Assembly: GCF_000712295.1 (NCBI RefSeq) | Contig: NZ_JMKI01000006.1 | Location: 1-64,000, forward strand | Reading direction: 5' to 3' | DNA: 64,000 nt | DNA from: Synergistes jonesii | GTDB taxonomy: Bacteria; Synergistota; Synergistia; Synergistales; Synergistaceae | In this document: one piece after another, positions 8,171 through 16,641 of the stretch | How the letters are laid out: each line of letters begins with the position of its first letter | Numbering within the stretch: position 1 is the first letter of the stretch | Position numbers and translations under genes: made by a program | Notes under the pieces: model-generated | Databases searched by the model: none | What the model saw: the letters and a program-made list of their open reading frames with translations, nothing else | What the model was told of the DNA's origin: nothing

Positions 8171-9118
8171 TTATTTCCCGAAGCTCACGCCGATCGCCGC
8201 GACGAAGCCCTTTTCCCGGAGCGACGAGCTTTCCGTCATATAGAGCACCTTTCCCGTTACCGGCGCGATGAATTTTTCGATCACCGTGCCGAAATAGTCG
8301 GTGAGCAACCCGATCATCTGGCCGCGCTTCACCATGTCGCCGACGCGCACTCTTCTGTAATATATGCCGCGCTTAGACGCGCGCACCTTTTCCATGTTCT
8401 CGAATATCTGCGGTCTGCCGACCGGCTGCTGATTCCCGCGCAGCGAGCCGAGACGGCGCATCACGTTTTTGACTCCGTCTATGTGTATCCTCACGGCCTC
8501 AGCCGACGCGGCGTTCAACCCGCCAGTCTGGAAGAGGACCGACGGGATGCCGATGTTCTCGTAAACGCTCGAGTAGCAACAGCCCTTGTCGGACCAGCGC
8601 CCCTCCGTCTCCGTGATCATGATGTTCGGCATTCCGAAGTAATAGGCCATCTCGTGGGAACGGTCGTTGAGCTCGCCGCGCCTGCCCCTGTGATACGCCG
8701 CAAAGGGGACCGAGCGTTCCTGCGCGCCGCTGCCGTGCAGGTCTATATGGTAATCGGCGCCCTTTATCTCGTCGAATATCTTCGCGGCGAGGACGTCGTT
8801 GTAATTTCCTTTGATCTGGCCGGGGAAGCAGCGGTTGAGATTATTCTCGTCCGCGAATACCGGAGTGAAAGCGCCCGTTTCGAAGGCCGCCGTGTTGCAC
8901 ATCGTGATTATTTTGATGCTCCCCTTTACGTCGGCCGGCGTAAGCTCGTGCAGCAGCTTTATCGCGGCAAGCTCGCTGCAGAACTCCCCGGCGTGGATGC
9001 CGGCCGTTATGACGGCTTCGGGCCCCGGCTCGTCGCCTATTATCAAGCCGACCGGAAGTTCGATCGTTTGCCCGCCGTCCGTTGGAAATTGCAGAATTTC
9101 AGTTTTTTTCCCACCCAT
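8171..9118 (-). CDS. Succinylglutamate desuccinylase / aspartoacylase-family zinc hydrolase
   Basis: A 315-residue M14-like metallohydrolase. The zinc ligands are visible as HAGE (in AGIHAGEFCSE, the HxxE pair) and the His of DYHIDLHGSG. Near the middle, TETEGRWSDKG carries the likely catalytic Glu. The C-terminal 80 residues (KRGIYYRRVRVGDMVKRGQMIG and onward) resemble the small beta domain with biotinyl-lipoyl-like repeats found in this subgroup. Members remove acyl groups from N-acyl amino acids or amides. The neighbouring amino-acid genes fit such a role, but the substrate is unknown. Confidence 0.85.
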   Translation of the reverse strand: MGGKKTEILQFPTDGGQTIELPVGLIIGDEPGPEAVITAGIHAGEFCSELAAIKLLHELTPADVKGSIKIITMCNTAAFETGAFTPVFADENNLNRCFPGQIKGNYNDVLAAKIFDEIKGADYHIDLHGSGAQERSVPFAAYHRGRRGELNDRSHEMAYYFGMPNIMITETEGRWSDKGCCYSSVYENIGIPSVLFQTGGLNAASAEAVRIHIDGVKNVMRRLGSLRGNQQPVGRPQIFENMEKVRASKRGIYYRRVRVGDMVKRGQMIGLLTDYFGTVIEKFIAPVTGKVLYMTESSSLREKGFVAAIGVSFGK

Positions 9119-9481
9119 TTTGTCTCTCTACCTCGTGTAATTTATTTATGTTGCAGCCGTGTTTGTAAGCTTTAAAACAGCTAAAAATGTTGCCATTATT
9201 ATGGTATTTTGCCGGATGCCGCTTATAAATTATCCAAAAAATTTCCCCAGCTTCGGCGCCCGCCGAAGAAACAACTGAGATTGCAGCGTAAGCAGCCTAT
9301 CGAAGCCACGCTTAAACCATTGGTAGTATTATACAACAACTTTCAGATTTTAGTTAAAAAAAGCGTATAAATACGCCGGTAAAGCTCTTGATTCCTCCTC
9401 TCACGCCGACGCTTTTAATTTGTATTCGAACCGTCCCCATTCTTTTCGCAGCGAGGACTATTATTGATTATTTGTTTGATC
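9119..9481. other. Intergenic region between two minus-strand genes
   Basis: This 363-base AT-rich stretch has no convincing coding frame or RNA gene. It contains a short hairpin (CTTCGGC...GCCGAAG around 9251-9268). It must hold the promoter of the deacylase gene on the minus strand, but no clear pair of boxes stands out. Confidence 0.5.
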
Positions 9482-10456
9482 TCATCCGTTTTTCACAGAA
9501 TCATACGCCGCCGCGGCTATGGCTATATCGAGCACGCAGGAGCCGACGCTCTCATATATCGTTATCTCCGAATCGTCCCTGCGCGCCGCAAGCGACCCCG
9601 TGAGGGCCTCTCCGACGGAGCCCGCGACCTTCTCCTTTGAGATAAGCCCTTTATTGAAGGGAATCAGAATGTCGCCGGCCGCTTCCCACAGCCCGTCGAC
9701 GTGCTCAGTGATGATCCTGGCGGCTTTAATTACGGTTTCGTCTTCTATCTCCTGCATAAAGGGCGTGAAGGAGCCGATCGCGTTGATATGGGCGCCGGGC
9801 TTGAGCGACGAGGTGCGGAATACCGGCTTCCGCGACGTCGTGCATGTACAGACGATGTCGGAGCCGGAGACGCATTCCTCCGCGTCGGTGCATACGATGA
9901 TCTTATACGGCCCGTTCCGTTCCTTTTTTATTTTTTCGGCGAAGGCTTCGGCGCGCCCGCGGCTTACGTCGAAAAGGCGCAGCTCGCTCAGCCCGCGCAC
10001 CTCCTGAATCGCCAGCACCTGTGTGAAGGCCTGTATCCCGCTTCCGATCACGCCGAGCCTGCGCGCGTCTTTCCGCGCCATCAGCTCCGTCGCTATGCCG
10101 GCGCTGCCTCCGGTCTTCACCGCCGTCAGCCAGTTGGCCTCTATTATCGCGAGCGGCTCGCCCGTCTCCGCCGAGTAAAGGCTTATCTGCGAGAGGACGC
10201 TCGGCAGCCCCTTGGATGCGTTGCCGGGAAAGACCGACGAAAACTTGGCGCCGAAGATCGGCATATTCGTACAGACGGCGGCGAGCCACTGCCCGCAGTT
10301 TTCTTCGCCGCGCACCGGGGCCACGATGCGTCCGGCCGCGTACATTTCGCCCTTTGCACAGGCCCTGTAGGCTTCTCTAAATATCGGCAGGGCCATCTTC
10401 ATATTTACTACTTTTTTGACCTCTTCCTCAGTGATGATGAGAAAATCCTTTATCAT
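9482..10456 (-). CDS. Ornithine cyclodeaminase / mu-crystallin family protein
   Basis: A 324-residue NAD(P)-binding protein. The Rossmann motif is GVIGSGIQAFTQVLAI in the middle, and the family sequences FGAKFSSVFPGN, AIIEANWLTAVKTGGSAGIATE and GAHINAIGSFTPFMQEIE are all present. Relatives convert ornithine to proline with loss of ammonia, or reduce cyclic imines such as pyrroline-2-carboxylate, or act as alanine dehydrogenases; sequence alone does not separate these. The start at 10456 has a clear site (AAGGGGGG); 28 further residues upstream are probably not translated. A link to the proline-related genes at 28-35 kb is possible but unproven. Confidence 0.85.
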   Translation of the reverse strand: MIKDFLIITEEEVKKVVNMKMALPIFREAYRACAKGEMYAAGRIVAPVRGEENCGQWLAAVCTNMPIFGAKFSSVFPGNASKGLPSVLSQISLYSAETGEPLAIIEANWLTAVKTGGSAGIATELMARKDARRLGVIGSGIQAFTQVLAIQEVRGLSELRLFDVSRGRAEAFAEKIKKERNGPYKIIVCTDAEECVSGSDIVCTCTTSRKPVFRTSSLKPGAHINAIGSFTPFMQEIEDETVIKAARIITEHVDGLWEAAGDILIPFNKGLISKEKVAGSVGEALTGSLAARRDDSEITIYESVGSCVLDIAIAAAAYDSVKNG

Positions 10457-10764
10457 GACAAACGCCCCCCTTTGATATAGTTTTGTTTTTTTAACATAGC
10501 GTAAGATAGTTTTGCAACCGATGCGATTAAGATAAATCATGCGGGGCTTTTAGTCAAATATCAGCCAAACGCTTTAAGATGATTTTTTGCCGGAAGGCCG
10601 CGCGTAGCGGCCTGTATTTTCCGGCGCTCGAAAAAGGTGATAAAGCGCAAAAAAGTTGTATCGATTCGTACCGTTGATGTATCATATGCGCGTAAGGAAT
10701 CAAAGTCAAAATGCGGCGCGTCTCAGCCGCGTCTCATATCCAAGCATTTTTAGGAGGAATGGCG
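10457..10764. other. Divergent promoter region with nested hairpin
   Basis: The 308 bases between the diverging cyclodeaminase-like and M24 peptidase genes contain a nested inverted repeat: CCGG arms at 10590-10593 and 10621-10624 around GGCCGC/GCGGCC at 10596-10601 and 10607-10612. A possible plus-strand -10 box (TATCAT, about 10680-10685) lies about 17 bases after TTGTAT. No gene is seen. Confidence 0.4.
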
Positions 10765-11868
10765 ATGATCAAAAAAGAACGTCTGGCGCGCCTTGCCGAA
10801 GAGCTGAAAAATAGGGGGCTCGACGCGCTTTACATCGGGCCGTCGGCGGACCTTGAATATATCGGCGAGTTCCGCTCTTTCCCGGATGAGCGCGTGCGCG
10901 GGCTGATGGTCGGCAGCGACGGAAGATGCTTCGCGCTGACGCCGCTGCTTTACAGAGAGGAAATGATGGACGCTTTCGGCGACCTGCCCTTTTACTCTAT
11001 GTGGGACGATCACGAAGGTTTCGCCGGCGCTTTTAAGCGCGGATGCGAACATCTCGGCGTGAGTGGCGGCAAGGTGGCGTTCAACGACGGAGTGCGCGCG
11101 GTCGACCTCTTCGCCATGCTCGAAGCCGTAGACATTCAGCCGGCGAACGGGCAGGATCTGCTCGCAAACATGCGCTCGCGCAAGGACGGCGAAGAGCTCG
11201 ACAGACTGCGCCGGGCAGGCGCGATAATAGACGGCGTCGTCGAAAAGCTCTATACGTTTATAAAGCCCGGAATGAAAGAGCGCGACGTCATAAGGGCGAT
11301 CCCAGATTTTATCGAAGAGCTAGGCGGGGAGGGGGAGTCCTTCGCGCCTATAGTCGCGAGCGGCCCCAACGGCTCGATGCCGCACTACGGCGGCGACCGG
11401 CGCGTGATAGAGGAGCACGACTCCGTGATACTCGACCTCGGCTGCCGCTACAAGTCGTACTGCTCCGACACTACGAGGACCTTCTTCGTCGGCGAGCCGA
11501 CGCGGGAAATGCGCGAAGTATACGAGATAGTGCGCCGCGCGCAGGCCGCCGGCGAGGCCGCGGTAAAGCCCGGCGTCACGGCGGAGGAGGTCGACCGCGC
11601 GGCGAGGAGGGTGATCGTCGACGCCGGTTATGGGAAATATTTCTTCAACCGCGTAGGGCACGGCGTGGGCATAGCGGTGCACGAGACGCCGTTCATCATC
11701 GAAGGGAATAAAAAGCCGCTCGAGCCCGGCAACGTATTCAGCGTCGAGCCCGGCATATACATCCCCGGCAAATTCGGCGTGCGTATCGAAAACCTCGTCG
11801 CCGTCAAACCGGACGGTACGGCCGAAGCGCTGAACAAAACGACGAGAGAGATGAGAATCATAAAATAA
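10765..11868 (+). CDS. M24-family metallopeptidase (Xaa-Pro aminopeptidase-like)
   Basis: A 367-residue 'pita-bread' peptidase. The five metal ligands are all present: D224 (ILDLG), D235 (CSDTTRTFF), H299 (GHGVGI), E328 (SVEPGI) and E342 (RIENLV). The first 120 residues form the creatinase-like N-terminal domain. Such enzymes release the N-terminal residue before proline in cytoplasmic peptides. The ATG at 10765 lies 8 bases after GGAGG and is preferred to the ATG at 10759, which is too close. It is a single gene followed by a terminator. Confidence 0.9.
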   Translation: MIKKERLARLAEELKNRGLDALYIGPSADLEYIGEFRSFPDERVRGLMVGSDGRCFALTPLLYREEMMDAFGDLPFYSMWDDHEGFAGAFKRGCEHLGVSGGKVAFNDGVRAVDLFAMLEAVDIQPANGQDLLANMRSRKDGEELDRLRRAGAIIDGVVEKLYTFIKPGMKERDVIRAIPDFIEELGGEGESFAPIVASGPNGSMPHYGGDRRVIEEHDSVILDLGCRYKSYCSDTTRTFFVGEPTREMREVYEIVRRAQAAGEAAVKPGVTAEEVDRAARRVIVDAGYGKYFFNRVGHGVGIAVHETPFIIEGNKKPLEPGNVFSVEPGIYIPGKFGVRIENLVAVKPDGTAEALNKTTREMRIIK

Positions 11869-11896
11869 GCGTAACGCAAGCAGTGTGAAATGAATA

Positions 11897-11930
11897 CCGC
11901 CAGGCTCATTTAGCGCCGGGCGGCATTTTT
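11897..11930 (+). terminator. Rho-independent terminator after the M24 peptidase gene
   Basis: CCGCC (11897-11901) pairs with GGCGG (11919-11923), with an inner GGC/GCC pairing, followed by five T residues at 11926-11930. Confidence 0.6.
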
Positions 11931-12041
11931 GTACTGCGCTATATATTTTTGTACTTTAAAAGATAAAAAATTATAGCTTTTTGTTAAAATGGATACTAAA
12001 AAGTGTGAAAGTATGTTATCCTGTCTTCTGAGGTGAATTTT

Positions 12042-12677
12042 ATGGGAGAAAAGTCATCGCTGTCGGCGCAGGTATATGAAAGCATAAAAGAGGGGATAAT
12101 ATCGCTGAAATATCCGCCGGGATCGGTGCTTAAAGAGCGCGAGCTCTCCGAAAGCCTCGGCGTCAGCCGCACGCCTGTCCGCGAAGCGATACAGCGCCTT
12201 TCCCAGGAGTCATGGCTCGTACCGGGAGAGGGCAAAAGAATGCAGGTGCGCCCCGTCACTACGGCCGACATACATGAGATCATCCAGATCCGCAACCTTG
12301 TGGAATTCGCCGCGGTAGACGAGCTGATCATGCACGGAGAGCCGCGCGTCGTAGCAGGGCAGCTTGATTCCATATTAAACGAAATGAAGGGCGCGAAGGA
12401 AGAGTTCACACTTGTGACGCTCGACCTCAAATTCCATCACCTGCTGGTCGAAAGCATGAATAACGAAAGGCTTTTGAGATTCTGGGGCACCGTGCAGGAC
12501 GAAGTTAAGAGAATGGGGCTGTTGAGGCTCAGAGGAAACGACCGCTGGCACGAGGTGATAAACGAGCACGGGCGTATGGTGGAGACCCTTTGGGACAAAG
12601 ATCTGCAAAATACCAGGCTCGCGCTGAGGGAACATTTGGAACGCAGCTATGCCAATCTGATAAGCGAATCGGAATAA
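12042..12677 (+). CDS. GntR-family transcriptional regulator, FadR/FCD subfamily
   Basis: A 211-residue regulator. The N-terminal winged helix-turn-helix contains LKERELSESLGVSRTPVREAIQRL, the standard GntR recognition region. The C-terminal FCD domain is all-helical and carries likely metal-ligand positions (the D and H of LDLKFHHLL, H of NEHGRMVE, H of LREHLERS). FCD regulators sense small carboxylates and usually control the catabolic genes beside them. Here it lies immediately upstream of the DUF2848-XDH locus in the same direction, separated by a terminator and a good promoter, so it is probably that locus's regulator. ATG 12042 is preferred over GTG 12033 on spacing from GAGG. Confidence 0.9.
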   Translation: MGEKSSLSAQVYESIKEGIISLKYPPGSVLKERELSESLGVSRTPVREAIQRLSQESWLVPGEGKRMQVRPVTTADIHEIIQIRNLVEFAAVDELIMHGEPRVVAGQLDSILNEMKGAKEEFTLVTLDLKFHHLLVESMNNERLLRFWGTVQDEVKRMGLLRLRGNDRWHEVINEHGRMVETLWDKDLQNTRLALREHLERSYANLISESE

Positions 12678-12722
12678 CGGCGGGATAATAAAAAGAATAA
12701 TTTAAGCATTGCATTCTAATTG

Positions 12723-12761
12723 AAAAAAGAGAATCGAAAAAAGATTCTCTTTTTTGTTTTT
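12723..12761 (+). terminator. Rho-independent terminator after the GntR gene
   Basis: A perfect 13-bp stem (12723-12735 with 12743-12755, loop 7) runs straight into T-rich sequence. It isolates the regulator transcript from the catabolic operon. Confidence 0.9.
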
Positions 12762-12779
12762 ATAAGCCCGAGTATCCTC

Positions 12780-12808
12780 TTGACAAAATTGCATTCAAAA
12801 TAGATAAT
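12780..12808 (+). promoter_or_regulatory. Sigma-70-type promoter of the DUF2848-XDH operon
   Basis: TTGACA (12780-12785), 17-base spacer, GATAAT (12803-12808). TTGCAT-type motifs recur around it: GCATTC inside the spacer, TTGCAT at 12809-12814 and ATGCAA at 12832-12837 as an inverted pair. These are candidate GntR operator halves placed to block transcription. Confidence 0.75.
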
Positions 12809-12878
12809 TTGCATGCCAAGAAGTTAAGAGTATGCAATGTTATTGCGATTAAAGCTAAGTTAGAGAGGAGCAAGCAGT

Positions 12879-13580
12879 GTGAAATTTACTGTTTTAGAGA
12901 AAAACGGAAAAGAGAAAGTCATAGACTTTATTCCGAAGCATATCATCAATGCGGGCTACACAGGACGCGACCAGACGGCTGTGCAGGCCCACATCGACGA
13001 ACTGAAGGAAAAGGGCATTCCCGCGCCCGACAAGACGCCTGTCTATTTCGTCAAATTCGGCGACAGGCTGACTCAAGAGGAAAAGTTCGAGGTACTTGAT
13101 GAAACGGATCATTCCGGAGAGGCTGAATTCGCGCTCTTCTTCGACGGGGATGAGATATACGTAGGCGTCGGCAGCGACCACACCGACCGCAAGCTCGAAG
13201 AGGTAAACATTCCTAAAGCGAAGCAGATGTACCCCAACACAGTGAGCAGAAAGCTCTGGAAGCTGAGCGACGTCGTCGACCATTGGGACGATATAACGCT
13301 CCGCAGCTGGATAAAGGTAAACGGGAAGAAGACTCTCTTCCAGGAAGCAAAGCTGACGGCCATGCTGGATGCGGCGGATCTTATCAAAAGGACGAAAGAA
13401 CTTCTTCGCAGCCCCGAGGAAACTGACGGGCTCGTTCTCTACTCCGGGACCGTCGCATCCCTTTTCAGCGCGGACTACAGCCCGTATTTCGAGACGGAAC
13501 TCGAAGATCCGGTCCTCGGAAGGAAGCTTGGCGAATCCTACGAAATGACCTGCGTCTCGTCTTGGTATAAAGGCGATTGA
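12879..13580 (+). CDS. DUF2848 family protein
   Basis: A 233-residue cytoplasmic protein of the DUF2848 family. The family signature regions are visible: YTGRDQTAVQAHIDELKEKGIP, SGEAEFALFFDGDEIYVGVGSDHTDR, SRKLWKLSDVVDHWDDITLRSW and LEDPVLGRKLG. GSDHTDR and the acidic residues around EAE look like a metal or active site, reminiscent of fumarylacetoacetate-hydrolase-like folds, but this is inference. No reaction is established to my knowledge. It starts at GTG 12879 after AGAGGAG and heads the operon, so it probably encodes an enzyme of the pathway, perhaps the ring-opening or hydrolytic step. Confidence 0.85.
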   Translation: MKFTVLEKNGKEKVIDFIPKHIINAGYTGRDQTAVQAHIDELKEKGIPAPDKTPVYFVKFGDRLTQEEKFEVLDETDHSGEAEFALFFDGDEIYVGVGSDHTDRKLEEVNIPKAKQMYPNTVSRKLWKLSDVVDHWDDITLRSWIKVNGKKTLFQEAKLTAMLDAADLIKRTKELLRSPEETDGLVLYSGTVASLFSADYSPYFETELEDPVLGRKLGESYEMTCVSSWYKGD

Positions 13581-13617
13581 CTTTTACACAAATAAATCAT
13601 AAGGAGGAGCTTCTATC

Positions 13618-14019
13618 ATGGCAAAACAGGAATACGAAATTCGCGACGTCGATCTCAACGGCGAGTGGCGCCTTGTCGAAGGCGGCTACAACGGAACGAT
13701 GGAGAAAATCCTCTCCTACGACCCGGAGACCGGAAACTACACAAGGCTCCTTAAGTTCCCTCCACGTACGGAGATGCCCGAAGTGCTGACGCACGACTTC
13801 TGCGAGGAGATCTACGTCGTCGACGGATACCTTACCGACACGAAAAAGAATCTCACGATGGCCAAAGGTTACTATGGCTCGCGCCTTCCCGGCATGGAGC
13901 ACGGCCCCTACAGCATTCCTCTCGGCTGCATGACGATGGAGTTCCGCTATCAGGACCCCAACAAGCCTATCAGCAAGGACTGCTCGCTGCTCAAAAACAA
14001 GCTCGGCGCACCCAGATAA
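13618..14019 (+). CDS. Cupin-domain protein (ChrR-like cupin)
   Basis: A 133-residue small beta-barrel protein. The first cupin motif is represented by THDFCEEIYVVDGYL (His and Glu metal ligands), the second by PGMEHGPYSIPLGC (His). The layout LLKFPPRTEMPEVLTHD resembles the anti-sigma ChrR cupin domain and the small cupins found in catabolic operons. It follows DUF2848 by 37 bases with an AAGGAGGAG site, so it is in the same operon. It may be a metal-dependent isomerase or lyase, or an accessory protein; no function can be assigned. Confidence 0.8.
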   Translation: MAKQEYEIRDVDLNGEWRLVEGGYNGTMEKILSYDPETGNYTRLLKFPPRTEMPEVLTHDFCEEIYVVDGYLTDTKKNLTMAKGYYGSRLPGMEHGPYSIPLGCMTMEFRYQDPNKPISKDCSLLKNKLGAPR

Positions 14020-14110
14020 AACCTTCGCGGGTTTTATCGCCCCGAGGCGTTTATATGACGAGTAAGCGCCTCTATTTAAGGATTTTTCTTTATTTTTGGA
14101 GGATGAACAT

Positions 14111-15331
14111 ATGAAACCGAATCTTGCCGTGGAATACTGCGGCGTCAAATTCAAAAACCCGATGCTCATAGCTTCCGCTTCTCCCAGCAAAAACGCCGAA
14201 TACATGCGCAGATGCGCCGAGTCGGGGGCCGGCGGGGTCATCGCAAAGACGTACAGCCCGGAGCCGCTCGCGCAGCAGTATGTCTCGCCCCGTTTCACGG
14301 TCCTCAACAAAAAAGGCTGGCCGCACAGCTATTCGAACTATTCCTGCGAATTCCTCGCGACCTATGACACGGAAGGATGGATGCGCGAGATGAAAATCGC
14401 GAAGAAGGAGTGCGACGAAAGAAACTGCACTCTCGTAGGCAGCATCTCCGGCAATTCCAGGGAAAGCTGGGCCGACTTAGCGAAGCGCATGGAGGGGATC
14501 GGGCTTCCGATGCTCGAGCTCAACTTCGGCTGCCCGCACCCGAAGGACCTCGGCTACAAGAGCGGGCAGGAACTCGGCAACTCCCCCGACGCGGCGGCGG
14601 AAGTCACGAATATCGTATGCAATGCGGTAAAAATCCCCGTATTCGTCAAGCTGACGAGTGAAGCGGTCAATATCGTCGACGTTGCCGGACGCTGCAAGGA
14701 GGCCGGAGCTTCGGGCTTCACCGTGGTAAACCGCTTCTCGGCCCTCGACGTCGATATCGAGACGGGACGCCCTATACTGCACGGAGGCTACGCCGGAGTC
14801 GGCGGCCCCTGGATGCGCCCGATCACGCTGAAGTGGATAGCGAAGATCACCTCTGCCCACGGTATGCCTATCTCGGCGACGAACGGCATATTCGGCTGGG
14901 AAGACGTCATCAAGTGCATCATGTGCGGCGCGACGACGGTCCAGACCTGCACCGCCATTATGTACGGCAAAAAACAGTTCGCCGAAGTCAAAAACTTCCT
15001 CGGCGGAGTCGAAAAGTATCTCGTCGATTACAACATAGACGACATCAACAAACTCCGCGGGGTAACGCTGCCGCAGATCGTCACATGGGACAAGGTAGAC
15101 CGCGAGCACAAGGCGATAAGCAAAGTCGACAGGGAGAAGTGCGTCGGCTGCGGAATGTGCCCGAGCTGGTGTTTCTACGACGCGATAACGCTCATAGAGG
15201 ACGGCGGAAAGAAAAAGTCCTTCATCGATCCGAAAAAGTGCGACGGCTGCGGCCTCTGCGCCGCGCTCTGCCCAAAGGACGCGATAAAGATGGAATGTGA
15301 CGTGCCCATTTATATGGGAGATTTTAATTAG
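14111..15331 (+). CDS. PreA-like dihydropyrimidine dehydrogenase family flavoprotein with ferredoxin domain
   Basis: A 406-residue protein with an FMN TIM barrel like that of dihydroorotate/dihydropyrimidine dehydrogenase (PreA, C-terminal half of DPD), followed by a 2[4Fe-4S] ferredoxin domain from residue 340 (CVGCGMCPSWC and CDGCGLCAALCP). The active-site loop reads NFGCPHPKDLGYKSGQELG; in pyrimidine-reducing enzymes the general acid is a Cys in LACGQ, here replaced by S151. Ser at this position is typical of class 2 dihydroorotate dehydrogenases. No PreT-like FAD partner is adjacent, so electrons must come from another donor or pass to one. It probably reduces or oxidises a ring C=C bond in the pathway substrate. 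Confidence 0.8.
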   Translation: MKPNLAVEYCGVKFKNPMLIASASPSKNAEYMRRCAESGAGGVIAKTYSPEPLAQQYVSPRFTVLNKKGWPHSYSNYSCEFLATYDTEGWMREMKIAKKECDERNCTLVGSISGNSRESWADLAKRMEGIGLPMLELNFGCPHPKDLGYKSGQELGNSPDAAAEVTNIVCNAVKIPVFVKLTSEAVNIVDVAGRCKEAGASGFTVVNRFSALDVDIETGRPILHGGYAGVGGPWMRPITLKWIAKITSAHGMPISATNGIFGWEDVIKCIMCGATTVQTCTAIMYGKKQFAEVKNFLGGVEKYLVDYNIDDINKLRGVTLPQIVTWDKVDREHKAISKVDREKCVGCGMCPSWCFYDAITLIEDGGKKKSFIDPKKCDGCGLCAALCPKDAIKMECDVPIYMGDFN

Positions 15332-15341
15332 AAGATAGATT

Positions 15342-16127
15342 ATGTTGATTAACGGCAGACTGTCCATAGTTCGCGGCGGCGGCGACATCGCGACGGGAAT
15401 AATCTACAGGCTGTGGAAGTGCGGCTTCAAGGTGCTTGCGCTTGAGATCAGCAAGCCTCTTGTGGTTAGGCGTACCGTATCGGTGGCCTCTGCCGTCTTC
15501 AGTGGAAAATGTACAGTCGACGGAATGCCGGCGGCGCTTGTTTCTTCTCCGGAAGATGTTTTTTTAAGCAGCGGCGTCTCGGTTATTGTCGATCCGGAAG
15601 GAAAATCTATCGCTAAACTGCATCCACATGTGGTGGTGGACGCGATAATGGCGAAAAAAAACACGGGAACAACAATTGATATGGCGCCACTGGTCATAGG
15701 CGTAGGTCCGGGATTCACAGCAAACGTTGACGTTCATTATGTTGTCGAAACCAAAAGAGGGCATACCCTAGGCAGGGTGATTTCCGAAGGAGCGGCGATC
15801 CCAAACACAGGAATCCCGGGAACTGAAGGCGGCTATACTACTGAACGCTTGTTAAGGGCTCCGGCTGACGGATACCTGGCCCCTTGCAGAGAGATCGGCG
15901 ATCACGTTGAGCCCGGAGCGCTGATCGGTACAGTCGACGGCGTCGAAGTCCGCGCTCATATCCGCGGGATGCTCAGAGGGTTGATACATCCTTCTGTCTA
16001 TGTTACTAAGGGCATGAAGATAGGGGATGTGGACCCGCGCGATATACGCGAGCACTGTTTTACGATCTCAGATAAAGCGTTCGCCGTTGCAGGCGGTGTG
16101 CTGGAAGGCGTTTTAAGAGGAAGTTGA
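15342..16127 (+). CDS. yqeB: YqeB / EF2563-family selenium-dependent molybdenum hydroxylase accessory protein
   Basis: A 261-residue protein of the YqeB family, recognised by the N-terminal VRGGGDIATGIIYRLWKCGF, GKCTVDGM and the C-terminal lipoyl-like region (APADGYLAPCREIGDHVEPGALIG). This family co-occurs with molybdenum hydroxylases that need an inserted selenium atom, so it marks the next three genes as a likely selenium-dependent hydroxylase. It starts 11 bases after the PreA-like gene. Codon and base use become clearly more AT-rich from here, suggesting that this part of the operon has a different origin. The selenium role rests on family knowledge only. Confidence 0.85.
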   Translation: MLINGRLSIVRGGGDIATGIIYRLWKCGFKVLALEISKPLVVRRTVSVASAVFSGKCTVDGMPAALVSSPEDVFLSSGVSVIVDPEGKSIAKLHPHVVVDAIMAKKNTGTTIDMAPLVIGVGPGFTANVDVHYVVETKRGHTLGRVISEGAAIPNTGIPGTEGGYTTERLLRAPADGYLAPCREIGDHVEPGALIGTVDGVEVRAHIRGMLRGLIHPSVYVTKGMKIGDVDPRDIREHCFTISDKAFAVAGGVLEGVLRGS

Positions 16128-16161
16128 ATATACTCCGATTGGCAGGAGGTTTGTAGATATA

Positions 16162-16641
16162 ATGGAAGCGCGAGAACTCAATTTTACTGTGAACGGCAAA
16201 CCCCAGAAAATCGAAATACGCACAAATTGGACTCTTGCTCAAGTCCTGCGTGATAAACTCGGGCTTTTGGGGACAAAAATCGGATGCGGTGAAGGCGAAT
16301 GCGGAGCTTGTACCGTGTTTATGAATGGCAAGACCGTTACTTCGTGTTTGGTCCTCGCCGTACAGGCGGAAGGTTCCGAAATCATAACTATTGAAGGATT
16401 GTCAGACGGTAAAACGCTGCACCCTGTACAGCAGGCATTCGTGGATGTGGGCGCCATTCAGTGCGGCTATTGTACGCCGGGCATGGTAATGTCAACTGTC
16501 GCTTTGCTGCAGAGACACCCTGACCCGACTGATGAGCAGATTCGCTACGGCCTGACGGGGAATCTTTGCCGCTGCACTGGTTATCAGAAGATATTCGAAG
16601 CGGTAAAGCTCGCCTCAAAAAGAATCAGGGGGGCTGCATGA
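16162..16641 (+). CDS. Xanthine dehydrogenase-family 2Fe-2S subunit
   Basis: A 159-residue two-domain iron-sulfur protein. The plant-type ferredoxin domain binds one cluster with C42, C47, C50 and C62 (GCGEGECGACT). The helical second domain binds the other with CGYCTPGM and CRCTGYQKI. This is the standard small subunit that carries electrons from the molybdenum centre to FAD. The start is preceded by AGGAGG. Its last four bases overlap the start of the molybdenum subunit (ATGA), so translation is coupled. Confidence 0.92.
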   Translation: MEARELNFTVNGKPQKIEIRTNWTLAQVLRDKLGLLGTKIGCGEGECGACTVFMNGKTVTSCLVLAVQAEGSEIITIEGLSDGKTLHPVQQAFVDVGAIQCGYCTPGMVMSTVALLQRHPDPTDEQIRYGLTGNLCRCTGYQKIFEAVKLASKRIRGAA

